DNA of 64,000 bases from Membranihabitans marinus (GTDB lineage: Bacteria > Bacteroidota > Bacteroidia > Chitinophagales > Saprospiraceae): NCBI RefSeq assembly GCF_021729155.1, contig NZ_JAJQYA010000009.1, forward strand, positions 1 to 64,000, read 5' to 3'. Positions 1 to 12,007 of this stretch are shown one piece after another. A program made the position numbers and the translations under genes. The notes beneath the pieces were generated by a model. The model worked only from the letters and a program-made list of their open reading frames with translations, did not search any database and was not told the DNA's origin. Positions within the stretch are counted from its first letter, which is position 1; every line of letters starts with the position of its first letter.

Positions 1-1053
1 TGAAAGATGTCAGTCATGGATCATGAATGTTCAAATTTCAGTTATGACCATCATTGACATCGATGCTTAATGGGAAGTTGAGGGGAGATATTGATTTTGA
101 CCCTAGAGTTGGAATTCGACAGAAAAACAGCCATAGATTTGAAAGCTTAAGCAGTAGTTAGAATAGTCGACTGAAGATGGTCTTATGGCTAGTGTAGAGG
201 TTTTAAATGATTGATCTTAATAACTAGTGTTCATATATGAATGATGTCAGTCATGAATCTGCAGTGTTCAAATTTCAGTTATGACCATCATTGACATCGA
301 TGCTTAATGGGAAGATAAGTGTTGGCTTAGATTTTAATCCTAGAGTTGGAATTCGACAGAAAAACAGCCATAGATTTGAAAGCTTAAGCAGTAGTTAGAA
401 TAGTCGACCGAAGATGGTCTTATGGCTAGTGTAGAGGATTTAGATGATTGATCTTAATAACTAGTGTTCATAGATGAAAGATGTCAGTCATGAATCTTGA
501 GTGTTCAAATTTCAGATAAGGCCATCATTGACATCGATGTTTAATGGGAAGATGAGGGTAGATATTGATTTTGACCCTAGAGTTGGAATTCGACAGAAAA
601 ACAGCCATAGATATGAAAGCTTAAGCAGTAGTTAGAATAGTCGACTGTGGATGATCTTATGGCTAGTGTAGAGGATTTAGATGATTGATCTTAATAACAG
701 TTTTAATAGATGAATGATGTCAGTCATGGATCATGAATGTTCAAATTTCCGATATGACCATCATTGACATCGATGCTTAATGGGAAGTTGAGGGGAGATA
801 TTGATTTTGACCCTAGAGTTGGAATTCGACAGAAAAACAGCCATAGGTATGAAAGCTTAAGCAGTAGTTAGAATAGTCGACTGTGGATGATCTTATGGCT
901 AGTGTAGAGGATTTAGATGATTGATCTTAATAACAGTTTTAATAGATGAATGATGTCAGTCATGAATCTGCAGTGTTCAAATTTCAGATATGGCCATCAT
1001 TGACATCGATGCTTAATGAGAATTTGCGAGTAGACATAGATTATGACCCGAGA
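1..1053. repeat. 237-bp tandem repeat, about 4.4 copies
   Basis: Five copies of one unit begin at 1, 238, 475, 711 and 947, giving periods of 237, 237, 236 and 236. The fifth copy stops matching at about 1053. Each unit starts with TGAAAGATGTCAGTCATG or TGAATGATGTCAGTCATG and contains CATCATTGACATCGATGC and GGAATTCGACAGAAAAACAG. Copies differ by scattered substitutions. All three plus frames are closed by a stop inside each unit, so the array is not coding on that strand, and no long minus-strand frame is present. The array starts exactly at the window edge, so more copies may lie upstream. No function is recognised. Confidence 0.93.
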
Positions 1054-1376
1054 GTTCTGACTTAAAATTTAAGTGAAGATTTTTAATGAGTTTCGAATTG
1101 ACCGTAACTATAGAATAGATACAGAACTTGAGTCGGGGAAGTTATTGAAATGAATACATACGAAAATCGGACCATCATATAGGTTGAATGTAAAAACAGT
1201 GTGAGATCTCTCAATGATGAGTAGGAATAAGCTGTAAATTCCTAATTATTTTAACTGGCTATGCCTATGTAGCAAGCACAGGTAAAGGGAGTTTCAGCTT
1301 ATTCTTTTCATTTGGTTAGAGATCAATATTAAACCAAACGAAGTTTATATTAACCAAATGAAATTGCCTTTTAAAT
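1054..1376. other. Intergenic stretch, no feature recognised
   Basis: Non-repeated DNA between the tandem array and the IS21-like relic. Short complementary words occur (CATTTGGTTAGAG and ATTAACCAAATGAAA around 1309-1362), which could form a weak stem. No gene, RNA gene or promoter of the TAnnTTTG type is evident. Confidence 0.4.
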
Positions 1377-1643
1377 ATTCCGGACTAAGCTGACCCAATA
1401 AATCCGGAACGCAAAAGAGCGGATATAACTGGATGGCATGGCAAAGAAACATGACAGTCCGGCAGATATTGACTCAGGTAGGCAAAAACAAGGAAAAGAG
1501 ATCGAATAGGATCAAAATACCTGCTTATTTGAATAGATAAGCTAATATTTATCCGGACCATGTTGACCCAGCTGAAAAATAATCCGGACCATATTGACCC
1601 ACCCCCAAATATTGGGGGAATTAATCCGGACCATATTGCCCCC
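1377..1643. mobile_element. Decayed IS21-like element ends
   Basis: Three direct copies of an approximately 20-bp motif, ATCCGGACCATATTGACCCA or close variants, lie at 1551-1570, 1582-1601 and 1624-1643. A diverged fourth (ATTCCGGACTAAGCTGACCC) is at 1377-1396. Several spaced copies of a terminal repeat at each end are typical of the IS21 family, and in Bacteroidota these repeats commonly carry a CCGGA...TTGACCC core; this is family knowledge from memory. No istA or istB gene lies between them, only a 35-codon open frame at 1433-1540, so this looks like an internally deleted remnant. A perfect hairpin, CCCCCAA-ATA-TTGGGGG, lies between copies at 1602-1618. Confidence 0.5.
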
Positions 1644-1745
1644 CTTGTGAGTAGTTTTTGTTTTTTTATTTACAAATTATTACAATATGTAAATCAAAAA
1701 TGATGGCAGGAAAACCAAGGACTATAAGTAAATACTATTTATGTC

Positions 1746-1766
1746 ATCATAAAACGTAATTCGTAT
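1746..1766. repeat. Solitary terminal inverted repeat
   Basis: The word ATAAAACGTAATTCGTAT closely matches the right ends of the two inverted-repeat-bounded elements at 51842-52121 (ATAAAATGTAATTCGTAT) and 54344-54484 (ATAAAACGTAATGGGTAT). No matching left end (ATACGAATTAC) was found upstream in the window, so this is a lone end, a relic, or the end of an element whose other end is outside the window. Confidence 0.55.
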
Positions 1767-1816
1767 AAGCCTTGAAAGGACGACATAATCAAAAAAATAA
1801 ACCTATTATGATAAAC

Positions 1817-1852
1817 AAAGGGTTGAATGTATTGCGATACATTCAACCCTTT
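1817..1852. terminator. Terminator after sucD
   Basis: A perfect 16-bp stem (AAAGGGTTGAATGTAT) with a TGCG loop lies 42 bp past the sucD stop. It would end the minus-strand carA-eno-divIC-sucD transcript. The T-tract on the minus side is weak, and ATTTTAT follows on the plus side, so it may act in both directions. Confidence 0.8.
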
Positions 1853-1894
1853 ATTTTATATCAAAAAATGATTAGAAATTGATAAGCTAATATC

Positions 1895-2773
1895 TTATCC
1901 TTGACCATTCATTATTTTAGCCATAGTCTCACCGATATCAGCTGGAGATTTAACCACAGTAATACCGCATTCTTCCATGATTCTCATCTTGGCTTCTGCA
2001 GTATCATCGGCACCACCGATAATAGCACCTGCATGTCCCATAGTACGACCTTTAGGAGCTGTTTGACCTGCTATAAAACCAACGACAGGTTTATTGCCAT
2101 TCTCTTTATACCATCTTGCTGCATTGGCTTCAAGATTTCCTCCGATTTCACCGATCATTACAATTCCTTTGGTTTCTGGATCATTCATAAACAATTCAAT
2201 GGCATCTTTAGTAGTTGTCCCAATGATAGGGTCCCCGCCAATACCTATTGCTGTAGAAATACCCAAACCAGCTTTTACTATTTGATCTGCAGCTTCATAA
2301 GTCAATGTACCAGACTTGGAAACAATACCGATATTCCCTTTTTTGAAAACAAAACCTGGCATAATACCTACTTTCGCTTCCTCTGGTGTGATAACTCCTG
2401 GACAGTTAGGACCTACTAATCTACAATCGAAATCCTCAGCATAGGCTTTGGCCTTTACCATATCTTGTACAGGGATACCTTCTGTGATAGCTATAATAGT
2501 TTTGATACCAGCATCTACTGATTCCATAATAGCGTCAGCAGCAAATGCAGGGGGTACAAAAATAATAGATACATCAGCACCAGTCTCAGTAACGGCATCC
2601 GCAACTGTGTTAAATACTGGACGATCTAAATGCGTTTGACCTCCTTTACCTGGAGTTACCCCTCCTACCACATTTGAACCATATTCAATCATCTGGCCAG
2701 CGTGAAAGGTACCTTCGGTTCCGGTAAATCCTTGAACTATAATTTTTGAATTTTTATTGACTAATACTGACAT
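1895..2773 (-). CDS. sucD: Succinyl-CoA ligase, alpha subunit
   Basis: Catalyses the substrate-level phosphorylation step of the TCA cycle, succinyl-CoA to succinate, with the beta subunit SucC, which is not in this window. The 292-residue protein has the N-terminal CoA-binding Rossmann segment ([11 protein letters not shown] near residue 15), the GPNCPG motif near residue 121, and the GHAGAI motif near residue 245 with the phosphorylated histidine. Length is normal for the family. It is the last gene of the carA operon, starting 5 bp after the divIC-like stop. Separation from sucC is common in Bacteroidota. Confidence 0.97.
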   Translation of the reverse strand: MSVLVNKNSKIIVQGFTGTEGTFHAGQMIEYGSNVVGGVTPGKGGQTHLDRPVFNTVADAVTETGADVSIIFVPPAFAADAIMESVDAGIKTIIAITEGIPVQDMVKAKAYAEDFDCRLVGPNCPGVITPEEAKVGIMPGFVFKKGNIGIVSKSGTLTYEAADQIVKAGLGISTAIGIGGDPIIGTTTKDAIELFMNDPETKGIVMIGEIGGNLEANAARWYKENGNKPVVGFIAGQTAPKGRTMGHAGAIIGGADDTAEAKMRIMEECGITVVKSPADIGETMAKIMNGQG

Positions 2774-2778
2774 ATGGA

Positions 2779-3093
2779 TTAATTCTTTTCAATAATGAAG
2801 ACATCTTCATCACTTTGTTTTAAAAAATATTTTTCTCTAGCGTATTTCTCAAGATTACTATTGAGGTCGTCTCGAGCTTCTTTTGCCCGCTCAATCTCTT
2901 CTTCATAATACTTTTGATCCTGCTCCAATTGACTAATCTCTTGAGACAATTCCCACTGTATCAACAATCTATTCTTATCAAAAAATAACATCCACACTCC
3001 AAAAGCCAAAATAGCCAAAATGTATTTATTAATTAATACTGGAGGTATTTTATCAATTAGATCTAAAAAGCCCGAATACAGTTTGCGTATCAT
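2779..3093 (-). CDS. FtsB/DivIC-type septum formation initiator
   Basis: A 104-residue bitopic membrane protein. One membrane helix lies at about residues 24-40 ([15 protein letters not shown]), followed by a coiled coil at about 48-90 rich in Glu, Lys and Gln. This is the layout of the DivIC/FtsB family, which links the divisome to FtsQ and FtsL. It sits directly after enolase, the same neighbourhood ftsB has in many bacteria, which supports the call. Family members are very diverged, so the match rests on architecture and context. Confidence 0.85.
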   Translation of the reverse strand: MIRKLYSGFLDLIDKIPPVLINKYILAILAFGVWMLFFDKNRLLIQWELSQEISQLEQDQKYYEEEIERAKEARDDLNSNLEKYAREKYFLKQSDEDVFIIEKN

Positions 3094-3129
3094 AATGGTG
3101 AAATTTCCTCAATATAAGAAATATTCCTT

Positions 3130-5534
<2,405 letters not shown>

Positions 5535-5592
5535 AGATATTTAATTCTCTCTTTTAATATGAACAATCATTCTCGTTCTCACAAAATTCATA

Positions 5593-5600
5593 CAAATATA
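5593..5600 (-). promoter_or_regulatory. Promoter -7 element for carA operon
   Basis: On the minus strand this reads TATATTTG, a full match to the Bacteroidota -7 consensus TAnnTTTG. It lies 59 bp upstream of the carA start and just past the rplQ terminator, so carA-eno-divIC-sucD is likely its own transcription unit. Confidence 0.65.
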
Positions 5601-5628
5601 AACAAAAAAAAAGCCGGTAAAAACCGGC
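5601..5628 (-). terminator. Terminator of the ribosomal superoperon after rplQ
   Basis: On the minus strand a GCCGGT stem with a TTTT loop and an ACCGGC arm is followed by a long T-run (the A-run at 5604-5612 on the plus strand). It begins 10 bp past the rplQ stop and is a textbook intrinsic terminator. Confidence 0.85.
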
Positions 5629-5637
5629 CTTAAAAAA

Positions 5638-6129
5638 TTATTCTTCTTCTTTAAGATTATCAACCACAGTCGGTGCAGCCGCTGCAGCAGCTTTAGCACC
5701 ACCACCACTTCGACGGCTTCTCCTTGTCTTTTTCTGACCTGGAGTATTTCCATCTTTCAAATTGTAATCAGTGTTGAAATCCACAAACTCTATTAATGCC
5801 ATTTCAGCACCATCACCTTTTCTAAAACCGGTTCTAATCACTCGTAAGTAACCCCCAGGTCTATCAGCAATAGCTGTTGAAATTGGACCAAAAAGTTCTT
5901 TAATGGCTTCTTTATCATTAAGATAACTGAAGACTACCCTTCTTGAGTGAGTAGTATTAGTTTTTGATTTAGTGATAATAGGCTCAGCATATTTTCTCAA
6001 TGCTTTTGCTTTGGCCAAAGTAGTATTGATTCTTTTATGGGTAATCAATGCTATTGCCATGTTCTTTAAAGTAGCCGCTCTATGCGATTTATTTCTACCT
6101 AAATGATTGAACTTCTTTCCGTGTCTCAT
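5638..6129 (-). CDS. rplQ: Ribosomal protein L17
   Basis: Large-subunit protein near the peptide exit tunnel. The N-terminal core begins [12 protein letters not shown], the L17 signature. The 163-residue chain is about 35 residues longer than the E. coli protein; the extra C-terminus is rich in Lys, Arg and Ala and ends in acidic residues, a usual Bacteroidota extension. It is the last gene of the alpha operon. Confidence 0.98.
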   Translation of the reverse strand: MRHGKKFNHLGRNKSHRAATLKNMAIALITHKRINTTLAKAKALRKYAEPIITKSKTNTTHSRRVVFSYLNDKEAIKELFGPISTAIADRPGGYLRVIRTGFRKGDGAEMALIEFVDFNTDYNLKDGNTPGQKKTRRSRRSGGGAKAAAAAAPTVVDNLKEEE

Positions 6130-6203
6130 CTTTATTACAATTTATTTTCTTCGCAACACTGAGCAAAACTCTAAGTAATTGCAAATAATATTTTAATTAA
6201 AAT

Positions 6204-7202
6204 TTAATCTTCGTCAATTTTATATGAAGACAAATCCATACCAAAAGTTAGATTCTTAGTATCCAATAGTTCTTCGATTTCAACCATTGATTTCTTACCA
6301 AAGTTTCTAAACTTCATCAATTCGTGCTCCTCATACCTTACCAATTCTCCAAGAGTATTGATCTTAGCCGCTTTTAAACAATTGTATGCTCTTACTGAAA
6401 GATCGAGATCTTCCAATGAAGTTTTCAACAATTTTCTCATGTGCAATACATGCTCATCGACTATATTATCATCAGATTTGGAATCTGTTTCGAAAGTAAT
6501 ATTCTCATCAGTTATCAATAACAAATGCTGAATCAATATCTTAGAAGCTTCTTTTATAGCATCTTCGGGATGAATACTTCCATCGGTCTTGATTTGAATA
6601 TTTAATTTCTCATAATCCGTTCGTTGACCTACACGAGTATTCTCGATACTGTATTGAACATTTTTTATTGGAGTATAAATAGCATCCACTGGAATCACAC
6701 CAATAGGTGCATCTTTTGGTAAATTCTCCTCAGCAGGAACATAACCTCTTCCCTTAGTTACTGTAAACTCAATTTCCAAGTTTACAGAAGGATCCATTCT
6801 ACATATATGTAGATCGGGATTGGTTACTTTAAATACATTCGTATGATCTTCAATATCACCAGCTTTGAATTCTTCTTTACCTTTAATCGTTAGGTAAATT
6901 TTTTCTTCTCTTAAATCTGGATCATCGATTTTCTTCTTAAGTCTAATTTGCTTAATATTTAATACGATTTCTATTACATCCTCTACCACCCCTTTGATCG
7001 TACTAAACTCATGATCTACACCGGCGATTCTTACAGCTGAGATTGCAAAACCTTCCAACGACGACAACAATACTCTTCTCAAGCCATTGCCTATAGTCTG
7101 TCCAAATCCAGGCTCTAATGGCTTAAATTCGAATTGACCATCGTAATCATCGGCTTTTTGCAATAATATTTTATCTGGTTTCTGAAAATTAAGCAGGCTC
7201 AT
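6204..7202 (-). CDS. rpoA: RNA polymerase alpha subunit
   Basis: Assembles the RNA polymerase core and contacts promoter UP elements and activators. The 332-residue protein has the N-terminal dimerisation domain ([14 protein letters not shown] near residue 37) and a C-terminal helix-hairpin-helix domain from about residue 255 ([22 protein letters not shown]). It sits between rpsD and rplQ as in most bacteria. A strong hairpin lies in its leader at 7236-7257. Confidence 0.99.
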   Translation of the reverse strand: MSLLNFQKPDKILLQKADDYDGQFEFKPLEPGFGQTIGNGLRRVLLSSLEGFAISAVRIAGVDHEFSTIKGVVEDVIEIVLNIKQIRLKKKIDDPDLREEKIYLTIKGKEEFKAGDIEDHTNVFKVTNPDLHICRMDPSVNLEIEFTVTKGRGYVPAEENLPKDAPIGVIPVDAIYTPIKNVQYSIENTRVGQRTDYEKLNIQIKTDGSIHPEDAIKEASKILIQHLLLITDENITFETDSKSDDNIVDEHVLHMRKLLKTSLEDLDLSVRAYNCLKAAKINTLGELVRYEEHELMKFRNFGKKSMVEIEELLDTKNLTFGMDLSSYKIDED

Positions 7203-7235
7203 AAAACGTTTTTTAAATTAGCTTAAACAATGAAA

Positions 7236-7257
7236 GGCAAAGGCACGAGCCTTTGCC
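7236..7257 (-). promoter_or_regulatory. Intercistronic hairpin between rpsD and rpoA
   Basis: A perfect 9-bp stem (GGCAAAGGC / GCCTTTGCC) with a 4-nt loop lies 21 bp after the rpsD stop and 33 bp before the rpoA start. It has no strong T-run on the minus strand, so it looks like an attenuator, RNA processing site or stabiliser, not a full terminator. Confidence 0.6.
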
Positions 7258-7278
7258 AATAAATCCTATAACCTTTAA

Positions 7279-7890
7279 TTACTTAGAGTACAATTCAACA
7301 ATCAATTGCTCATTAATATTTTCAGGAATATTATCTCTTTCAGGTCGAGTTAAGAAACTACCCTCCATTTTCTCTGGATTCCATTCCAACCAAGGGAATT
7401 TTCTAACATCAGCCTTTGCATTAACCGTATTTACAATTACATCCAAGCCTTGTGACTTACCTCTTACAGTAACTACATCACCGGGTTTTAATTGACAAGA
7501 AGGGATATTTGTCACTACACCATTCACCACTATGTGTTTATGGGTAACCAATTGACGCGCTGCTCTACGAGTAGGAGCAATTCCCAATCTGTATACAGTA
7601 TTATCCAATCTTGATTCCAACAATTGAAGAAGAACAGCACCTGTTACTCCTCTAGATTTATTAGCTTCTTCAAACAAGTTTCTAAATTGACGCTCTAATA
7701 CGCCATAAGTATATTTTGCTTTTTGCTTCTCCATCAATTGCATAGCGTAGTCAGACTTCTGCTTTCTACGTTTTCCATTCCCGTGTTGTCCAGGAGGAAA
7801 TTTTCTACGCTCAAAATATTTATCAAATCCGAACAAAGATTGTCCGAATGCTCTTGATTTTTTTGTTTTTGGTCCAGTATATCTTGCCAT
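7279..7890 (-). CDS. rpsD: Ribosomal protein S4
   Basis: Primary 16S rRNA-binding assembly protein of the small subunit and, in E. coli, autoregulator of the alpha operon. The 203-residue protein begins [13 protein letters not shown] and carries the S4 RNA-binding domain at about residues 92-155 ([23 protein letters not shown]). No zinc-binding cysteine cluster is present, so it is the zinc-independent form. Confidence 0.99.
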   Translation of the reverse strand: MARYTGPKTKKSRAFGQSLFGFDKYFERRKFPPGQHGNGKRRKQKSDYAMQLMEKQKAKYTYGVLERQFRNLFEEANKSRGVTGAVLLQLLESRLDNTVYRLGIAPTRRAARQLVTHKHIVVNGVVTNIPSCQLKPGDVVTVRGKSQGLDVIVNTVNAKADVRKFPWLEWNPEKMEGSFLTRPERDNIPENINEQLIVELYSK

Positions 7891-7922
7891 TAGAAATTTT
7901 CTTTACTTTATTTTATATAAGA

Positions 7923-8303
7923 TTATACTCTTCTTCTTTTCGGAGGTCTACACCCATTGTGTGGAAGTGGGGTAACATCTGTAATCTTTCTTATCTTAAT
8001 ACCCAATCCATCGATAGCACGAATGGCAGCTTCTCTACCAGCACCAGGACCTTTTACAAAAACTTCTGCTGATCTCATGCCCGCATCATAAGCCACTTGT
8101 CCAGCATCCGCTGCAGCAATCTGCGCTGCATATGGAGTATTTTTCTTACTTCCTCTAAAACCAGCTTTTCCAGCAGAACCCCACGAAATCACAGAACCCG
8201 CTTTATTGGTCATCGTTACAATTATATTGTTGAAGCTCGCTTGAATATATACATATCCTTCCGGCTCTACATGTAACTTCTTTTTCTTTTTAACTTTTGC
8301 CAT
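7923..8303 (-). CDS. rpsK: Ribosomal protein S11
   Basis: Small-subunit platform protein next to the E-site. The 126-residue protein has the typical core [15 protein letters not shown] and the C-terminal signature [19 protein letters not shown] Lys-rich N-terminus (KVKKKKKLH) precedes the core. It lies between rpsM and rpsD. Confidence 0.99.
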   Translation of the reverse strand: MAKVKKKKKLHVEPEGYVYIQASFNNIIVTMTNKAGSVISWGSAGKAGFRGSKKNTPYAAQIAAADAGQVAYDAGMRSAEVFVKGPGAGREAAIRAIDGLGIKIRKITDVTPLPHNGCRPPKRRRV

Positions 8304-8339
8304 AATCCTATATATCTAATAATAAAATAGATCTAATTT

Positions 8340-8717
8340 CTATTTAACAGCTTTCTTTTTATTAGCAACTGTTTTCTTTCTTCCTTTTCGAGTTCTTGCA
8401 TTGGTCTTAGTTCTCTGACCATTTACAGGTAGTCCTCTACGATGACGCAAACCTCTATAACTGGCGATATCCATCAAACGTTTAATATTCAATTGCACTT
8501 CAGAACGCAATTCTCCTTCTACCTTGAAACCATTTTGGATGTAGTTCACTATCTCACGAATATTATCATCAGTCCAATCTTGAACTTTAATATTCTCATC
8601 CACTCCTACTTCACTTAAGATTTCTTTAGCTCGACTTGGACCTACCCCGTATATGTACGTTAATGCTATAACGCCACGTTTGTTTCTAGGTAAATCTACT
8701 CCAGTTATCCTTGCCAT
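8340..8717 (-). CDS. rpsM: Ribosomal protein S13
   Basis: Small-subunit head protein contacting P-site tRNA and the 50S bridge. The 125-residue chain starts [14 protein letters not shown] and includes the conserved [22 protein letters not shown] tract, with a basic tail. It is followed by rpsK after 36 bp. Confidence 0.99.
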   Translation of the reverse strand: MARITGVDLPRNKRGVIALTYIYGVGPSRAKEILSEVGVDENIKVQDWTDDNIREIVNYIQNGFKVEGELRSEVQLNIKRLMDIASYRGLRHRRGLPVNGQRTKTNARTRKGRKKTVANKKKAVK

Positions 8718-8728
8718 AATAAATTATT

Positions 8729-8845
8729 TTAACCTTGTCGTTGTTTAAACTTAGGATTCTTTTTATTAATGATATATACCCTACCTTTTCTCTTCACGAT
8801 CTTACAATCTGCAGATCGCTTTTTTACTGATGCTTTAACTTTCAT
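8729..8845 (-). CDS. rpmJ: Ribosomal protein L36
   Basis: A 38-codon gene between infA and rpsM. Its translation starts [20 protein letters not shown] and ends NPKFKQRQG, the L36 signature. Only one of the four zinc ligands of the classic form (Cys14) is kept; the others are replaced, so this is a zinc-independent variant. The start ATG is 5 bp from the infA stop. Confidence 0.97.
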   Translation of the reverse strand: MKVKASVKKRSADCKIVKRKGRVYIINKKNPKFKQRQG

Positions 8846-8850
8846 ATCTT

Positions 8851-9069
8851 TTACTTATATCTATATGTAATTCTCCCCCTAGTCAAATCGTATGGCGACA
8901 TTTCTACCGCCACCTTATCACCAGGCAAAATTCTAATATAATTCATTCTCATCTTTCCCGAAATTGTAGCTACTATAAGATGGTCGTTTTCTAACCTAAC
9001 CCGAAACATTGCATTTGACAACGCTTCTTCAATAATTCCATCTTGTTTTATAAGTCCTTGTTTAGCCAT
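8851..9069 (-). CDS. infA: Translation initiation factor IF-1
   Basis: Binds the 30S A-site during initiation. The 72-residue protein is a single S1-like OB fold, beginning [11 protein letters not shown], with the conserved [16 protein letters not shown] strand and the ending GRITYRYK. It is placed in the map-infA-rpmJ-rpsM order common to many bacteria. Confidence 0.99.
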   Translation of the reverse strand: MAKQGLIKQDGIIEEALSNAMFRVRLENDHLIVATISGKMRMNYIRILPGDKVAVEMSPYDLTRGRITYRYK

Positions 9070-9108
9070 AAATTTTTTGATTCGGAGTGCAAATATCGTT
9101 CTTTTTAA

Positions 9109-9915
9109 TTAGAAATCAAGTAGATTTATATTATTTTTTATATTTTCTTCGACTTTAGCGTGACTAGACAGAATATCTGCCTGATCTACTCCCACTGCAA
9201 TGGTATGTTCAAAATGTGCTGAAGCTAAACCGTCCCTAGTGCGAATTGTCCAACCATCATCATCTTGATATATATCTTTCTTGCCGAGATTTACCATAGG
9301 TTCAATGGCTATTACTAAGCCTTTTTGCAATCTAATCCCCTTTCCTCTCTTGCCATAATTAGGCACCTCTGGAGCTTCATGCAAATTTTTACCCACACCA
9401 TGTCCAACCAATTCTCGAACGATACTATAACCGTGCTCACGTTCCGTCACTTCTTGTATCCGAGCTCCTATATCTCCAATTCTATTACCGATAATGGCCT
9501 TTTCTATACCTTTATAAAGAGATGCTCTAGTCACTTTTAATAACTCCACCACTTCTGGCGTCACTTCTCCTATAGCAAAAGTATATGCAGCATCACCATA
9601 GTATCCTTCCGAAACCGATCCACAATCTACTGATACTATATCACCAGATTGAAACACATAATCACCGGGAATACCATGAACTACTATATCATTGTACGAT
9701 ACACATAGTGTTCCAGGAAAACCACCATAACCTTTGAATCCAGGTACAGCATTGTGATCTCTTATCACCTGCTCTGCGGCGGCATCAATATCTAAAGATG
9801 TCAATCCAGGTTTCAAAATAGAGGCTACATGAGCTAATGCTTCTGAAACAATAAGACAGTTTTTTCTTATTAACTCAATTTCTTCCTCTGTTTTGTACTG
9901 AACTATTTTACTCAT
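9109..9915 (-). CDS. map: Type I methionine aminopeptidase
   Basis: Removes N-terminal methionine from nascent proteins. The 268-residue pita-bread fold protein shows the metal ligands in order: Asp in VDCGS, Asp in YYGDAAY, His in GHGVGKNLHEAP, Glu in AIEPMV and Glu in HFEHTIAV. There is no N-terminal SH3-binding or zinc domain. It lies 11 bp after secY. Confidence 0.99.
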   Translation of the reverse strand: MSKIVQYKTEEEIELIRKNCLIVSEALAHVASILKPGLTSLDIDAAAEQVIRDHNAVPGFKGYGGFPGTLCVSYNDIVVHGIPGDYVFQSGDIVSVDCGSVSEGYYGDAAYTFAIGEVTPEVVELLKVTRASLYKGIEKAIIGNRIGDIGARIQEVTEREHGYSIVRELVGHGVGKNLHEAPEVPNYGKRGKGIRLQKGLVIAIEPMVNLGKKDIYQDDDGWTIRTRDGLASAHFEHTIAVGVDQADILSSHAKVEENIKNNINLLDF

Positions 9916-9926
9916 ACTATATACTC

Positions 9927-11291
9927 CTACAAATCTGATCCAATGGTCTGCATTGAACTACTTCGACCTTTAATTTTACCAGATTTAACCAAACCGTCGT
10001 ATTTACGCATCAATAGATATGATTCTATTTGCTGTAAAGTATCTAAAACTACACCTACTATAATTAATAATGATGTCCCTCCAAAGAAATATGCAAACAT
10101 TTGATTCACACCAAACAATTGGATAATAGAAGGCAATATCGCAATGGCACCTAAAAAGATAGAACCAGGAAGAGTCACTCTTGTAGTCACTGCATCAATA
10201 AAATCTTGTGTAGGTTTACCGGGTTTTACACCAGGAATAAAGGCATTTTGTCTTTTTAAATACTCGGCATATTGTTTAGGATTAACCAACAATGCAGTAT
10301 AGACATATGTGAATACTACTACGAGTATAAAATATACAATGTTGTAAGGAGCAGATGAAATATCTGTCAATTTGGCCATTATACCTTCATTACTTGTTGT
10401 TTGACCCACTACATACTGAGATATAGTAGATGGTAAAAACATCAAAGCTTGGGCAAAAATGATTGGCATTACACCAGCCGCAGCCACTTTTAATGGAATA
10501 TAATCTCTCGCTCCTTGTACTGGTATGTTACTACTTCTACCCACCATACGTTTAGCGAATTGAATAGGTATTCTTCGCACACCCTGTACAATCAATACAC
10601 TGGCCATAGTTATAGCAAACAATACGGCGATTTCAATGACAAAGAACAACAATCCTCCACCAGCCATTTGGCTAGTAATCTCAAAGAAAAATGCTTGTGG
10701 TAGTGTTGCGATTATACCGATCATTATCAAAAGCGATATACCATTCCCAATTCCTCTATCGGTAATTTTCTCACCCAACCACATTGCAAAAATGGTTCCT
10801 GAAGACAAAATAATGATATTAGAAATCCAGAAAATTGATTCAGCTAAATGTGGATCGATAGCTCCTTGACTTTTAATCCAACTAAGATATGCTCCTCCCT
10901 GAACCAAGGTAATGGCCAAAGTAAGTAATCTAGTTATTTGACTTAATTTTTTACGCCCAGATTCACCTTCCTTTTGTTGTAACTTTTGAAAATAAGGAAC
11001 TGCAAATCCCAAAAGTTGAACAATAATCGATGCCGTTATATAAGGCATAATCCCCAACGCAAAAAGAGCGGCTCTGTTAAAGCCACCTCCTGCAAATGCG
11101 TTAAGCATACTTAATATATCTGTTGGTGCTGAATTAGAAGTTACTGCTTCTAAAACTTCTCTATTGACACCAGGTAACAATATAAAGCTACCCAATCTAT
11201 AGACACCCAATATCAAAAGTGTAAAAAGAATACGATCCCGCAACTCTTTTATCTTCCAAATATTCTTAATTGTAGTAATGAATCGTTTCAT
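9927..11291 (-). CDS. secY: Sec translocase channel subunit SecY
   Basis: The protein-conducting channel of the inner membrane, partnered with SecE and SecG. The 454-residue protein has about ten hydrophobic helices and SecY signatures such as GIMPYITASIIVQLL (plug/TM2 region) and the cytosolic loop VQGVRRIPIQFAKR. It follows rplO in the spc operon by 8 bp. Confidence 0.99.
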   Translation of the reverse strand: MKRFITTIKNIWKIKELRDRILFTLLILGVYRLGSFILLPGVNREVLEAVTSNSAPTDILSMLNAFAGGGFNRAALFALGIMPYITASIIVQLLGFAVPYFQKLQQKEGESGRKKLSQITRLLTLAITLVQGGAYLSWIKSQGAIDPHLAESIFWISNIIILSSGTIFAMWLGEKITDRGIGNGISLLIMIGIIATLPQAFFFEITSQMAGGGLLFFVIEIAVLFAITMASVLIVQGVRRIPIQFAKRMVGRSSNIPVQGARDYIPLKVAAAGVMPIIFAQALMFLPSTISQYVVGQTTSNEGIMAKLTDISSAPYNIVYFILVVVFTYVYTALLVNPKQYAEYLKRQNAFIPGVKPGKPTQDFIDAVTTRVTLPGSIFLGAIAILPSIIQLFGVNQMFAYFFGGTSLLIIVGVVLDTLQQIESYLLMRKYDGLVKSGKIKGRSSSMQTIGSDL

Positions 11292-11299
11292 ATACGTAG

Positions 11300-11749
11300 T
11301 TATTCATAAAGTTTTGCAGAACCTCCTTTAGCTTCGATAGCTTCTTGAGCAGCTTTAGAAAAAGCGTGGACATTTACTTCCAATGCAGCAGTTAATTCTC
11401 CATTAGACAAAATCTTCACTTTCTCTGTTCGTTGAATATATCCTTTTTCTTTAAGAAAAGGTACATCTATAGTTGTTACACCAAATTTATCAGCAATAGC
11501 CTGAACTTCAAAAAGATTAAATACGTTGTACTCCTGTCTATTAGGATTTTTAAATCCTCTTTTAGGCAAACGCATTTGAAGTGGCATTTGCCCACCTTCA
11601 AAACCTCTCTTACTTTTGTAACCAGATCTAGACTTAGCACCTTTGTGACCTCTAGCAGCTGTACCACCTTTACCACTACCTTCACCACGTGCAATTCTTT
11701 TTCTCTTTTTTACCGATCCTTTTACAGGCTTCAAATCATGCAATTCCAT
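11300..11749 (-). CDS. rplO: Ribosomal protein L15
   Basis: Late-assembly 50S protein. The 149-residue chain has the Gly/Arg/Lys-rich N-terminal tail (RIARGEGSGKGGTAARGHKG) and the globular GFEGGQMPLQMRLPKRGF segment. It lies between rpmD and secY. Confidence 0.99.
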   Translation of the reverse strand: MELHDLKPVKGSVKKRKRIARGEGSGKGGTAARGHKGAKSRSGYKSKRGFEGGQMPLQMRLPKRGFKNPNRQEYNVFNLFEVQAIADKFGVTTIDVPFLKEKGYIQRTEKVKILSNGELTAALEVNVHAFSKAAQEAIEAKGGSAKLYE

Positions 11750-11774
11750 TTCTTTACTATTTTTAGATGGCTAA

Positions 11775-11954
11775 TTACTTTTCTACTACTTCGACCAAAT
11801 GCGCAACCTTATCGATCATACCTTTGATGTTGCTATTTAATTCATGCTCCACAGAAGCATTTATTTTTCTTAACCCAAGTGCCTGTAAAGTAGCCTTCTG
11901 CTTTTTACTTCTATCTATCGCACTTTTGACTTGTGTAATCTGTACTTTAGCCAT
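11775..11954 (-). CDS. rpmD: Ribosomal protein L30
   Basis: A 59-codon gene between rpsE and rplO. The translation begins MAKVQITQVKSAID and contains TLQALGLRKIN, the L30 core pattern, ending VAHLVEVVEK. Length and position match bacterial L30. Confidence 0.96.
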   Translation of the reverse strand: MAKVQITQVKSAIDRSKKQKATLQALGLRKINASVEHELNSNIKGMIDKVAHLVEVVEK

Positions 11955-12007
11955 TTGTTTGTTGTTTCAATTTTAAAAATACCTTCTACCAGATATAAAA
12001 GAAAATA

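Noticed and set aside
1-1053. CRISPR array
   Set aside because: The unit is 237 bp and repeated along its whole length; there is no short repeat with unique spacers.
1433-1540. 35-codon frame inside the IS21-like relic
   Set aside because: It does not match IstA or IstB that I can recognise, and is too short to call a gene.
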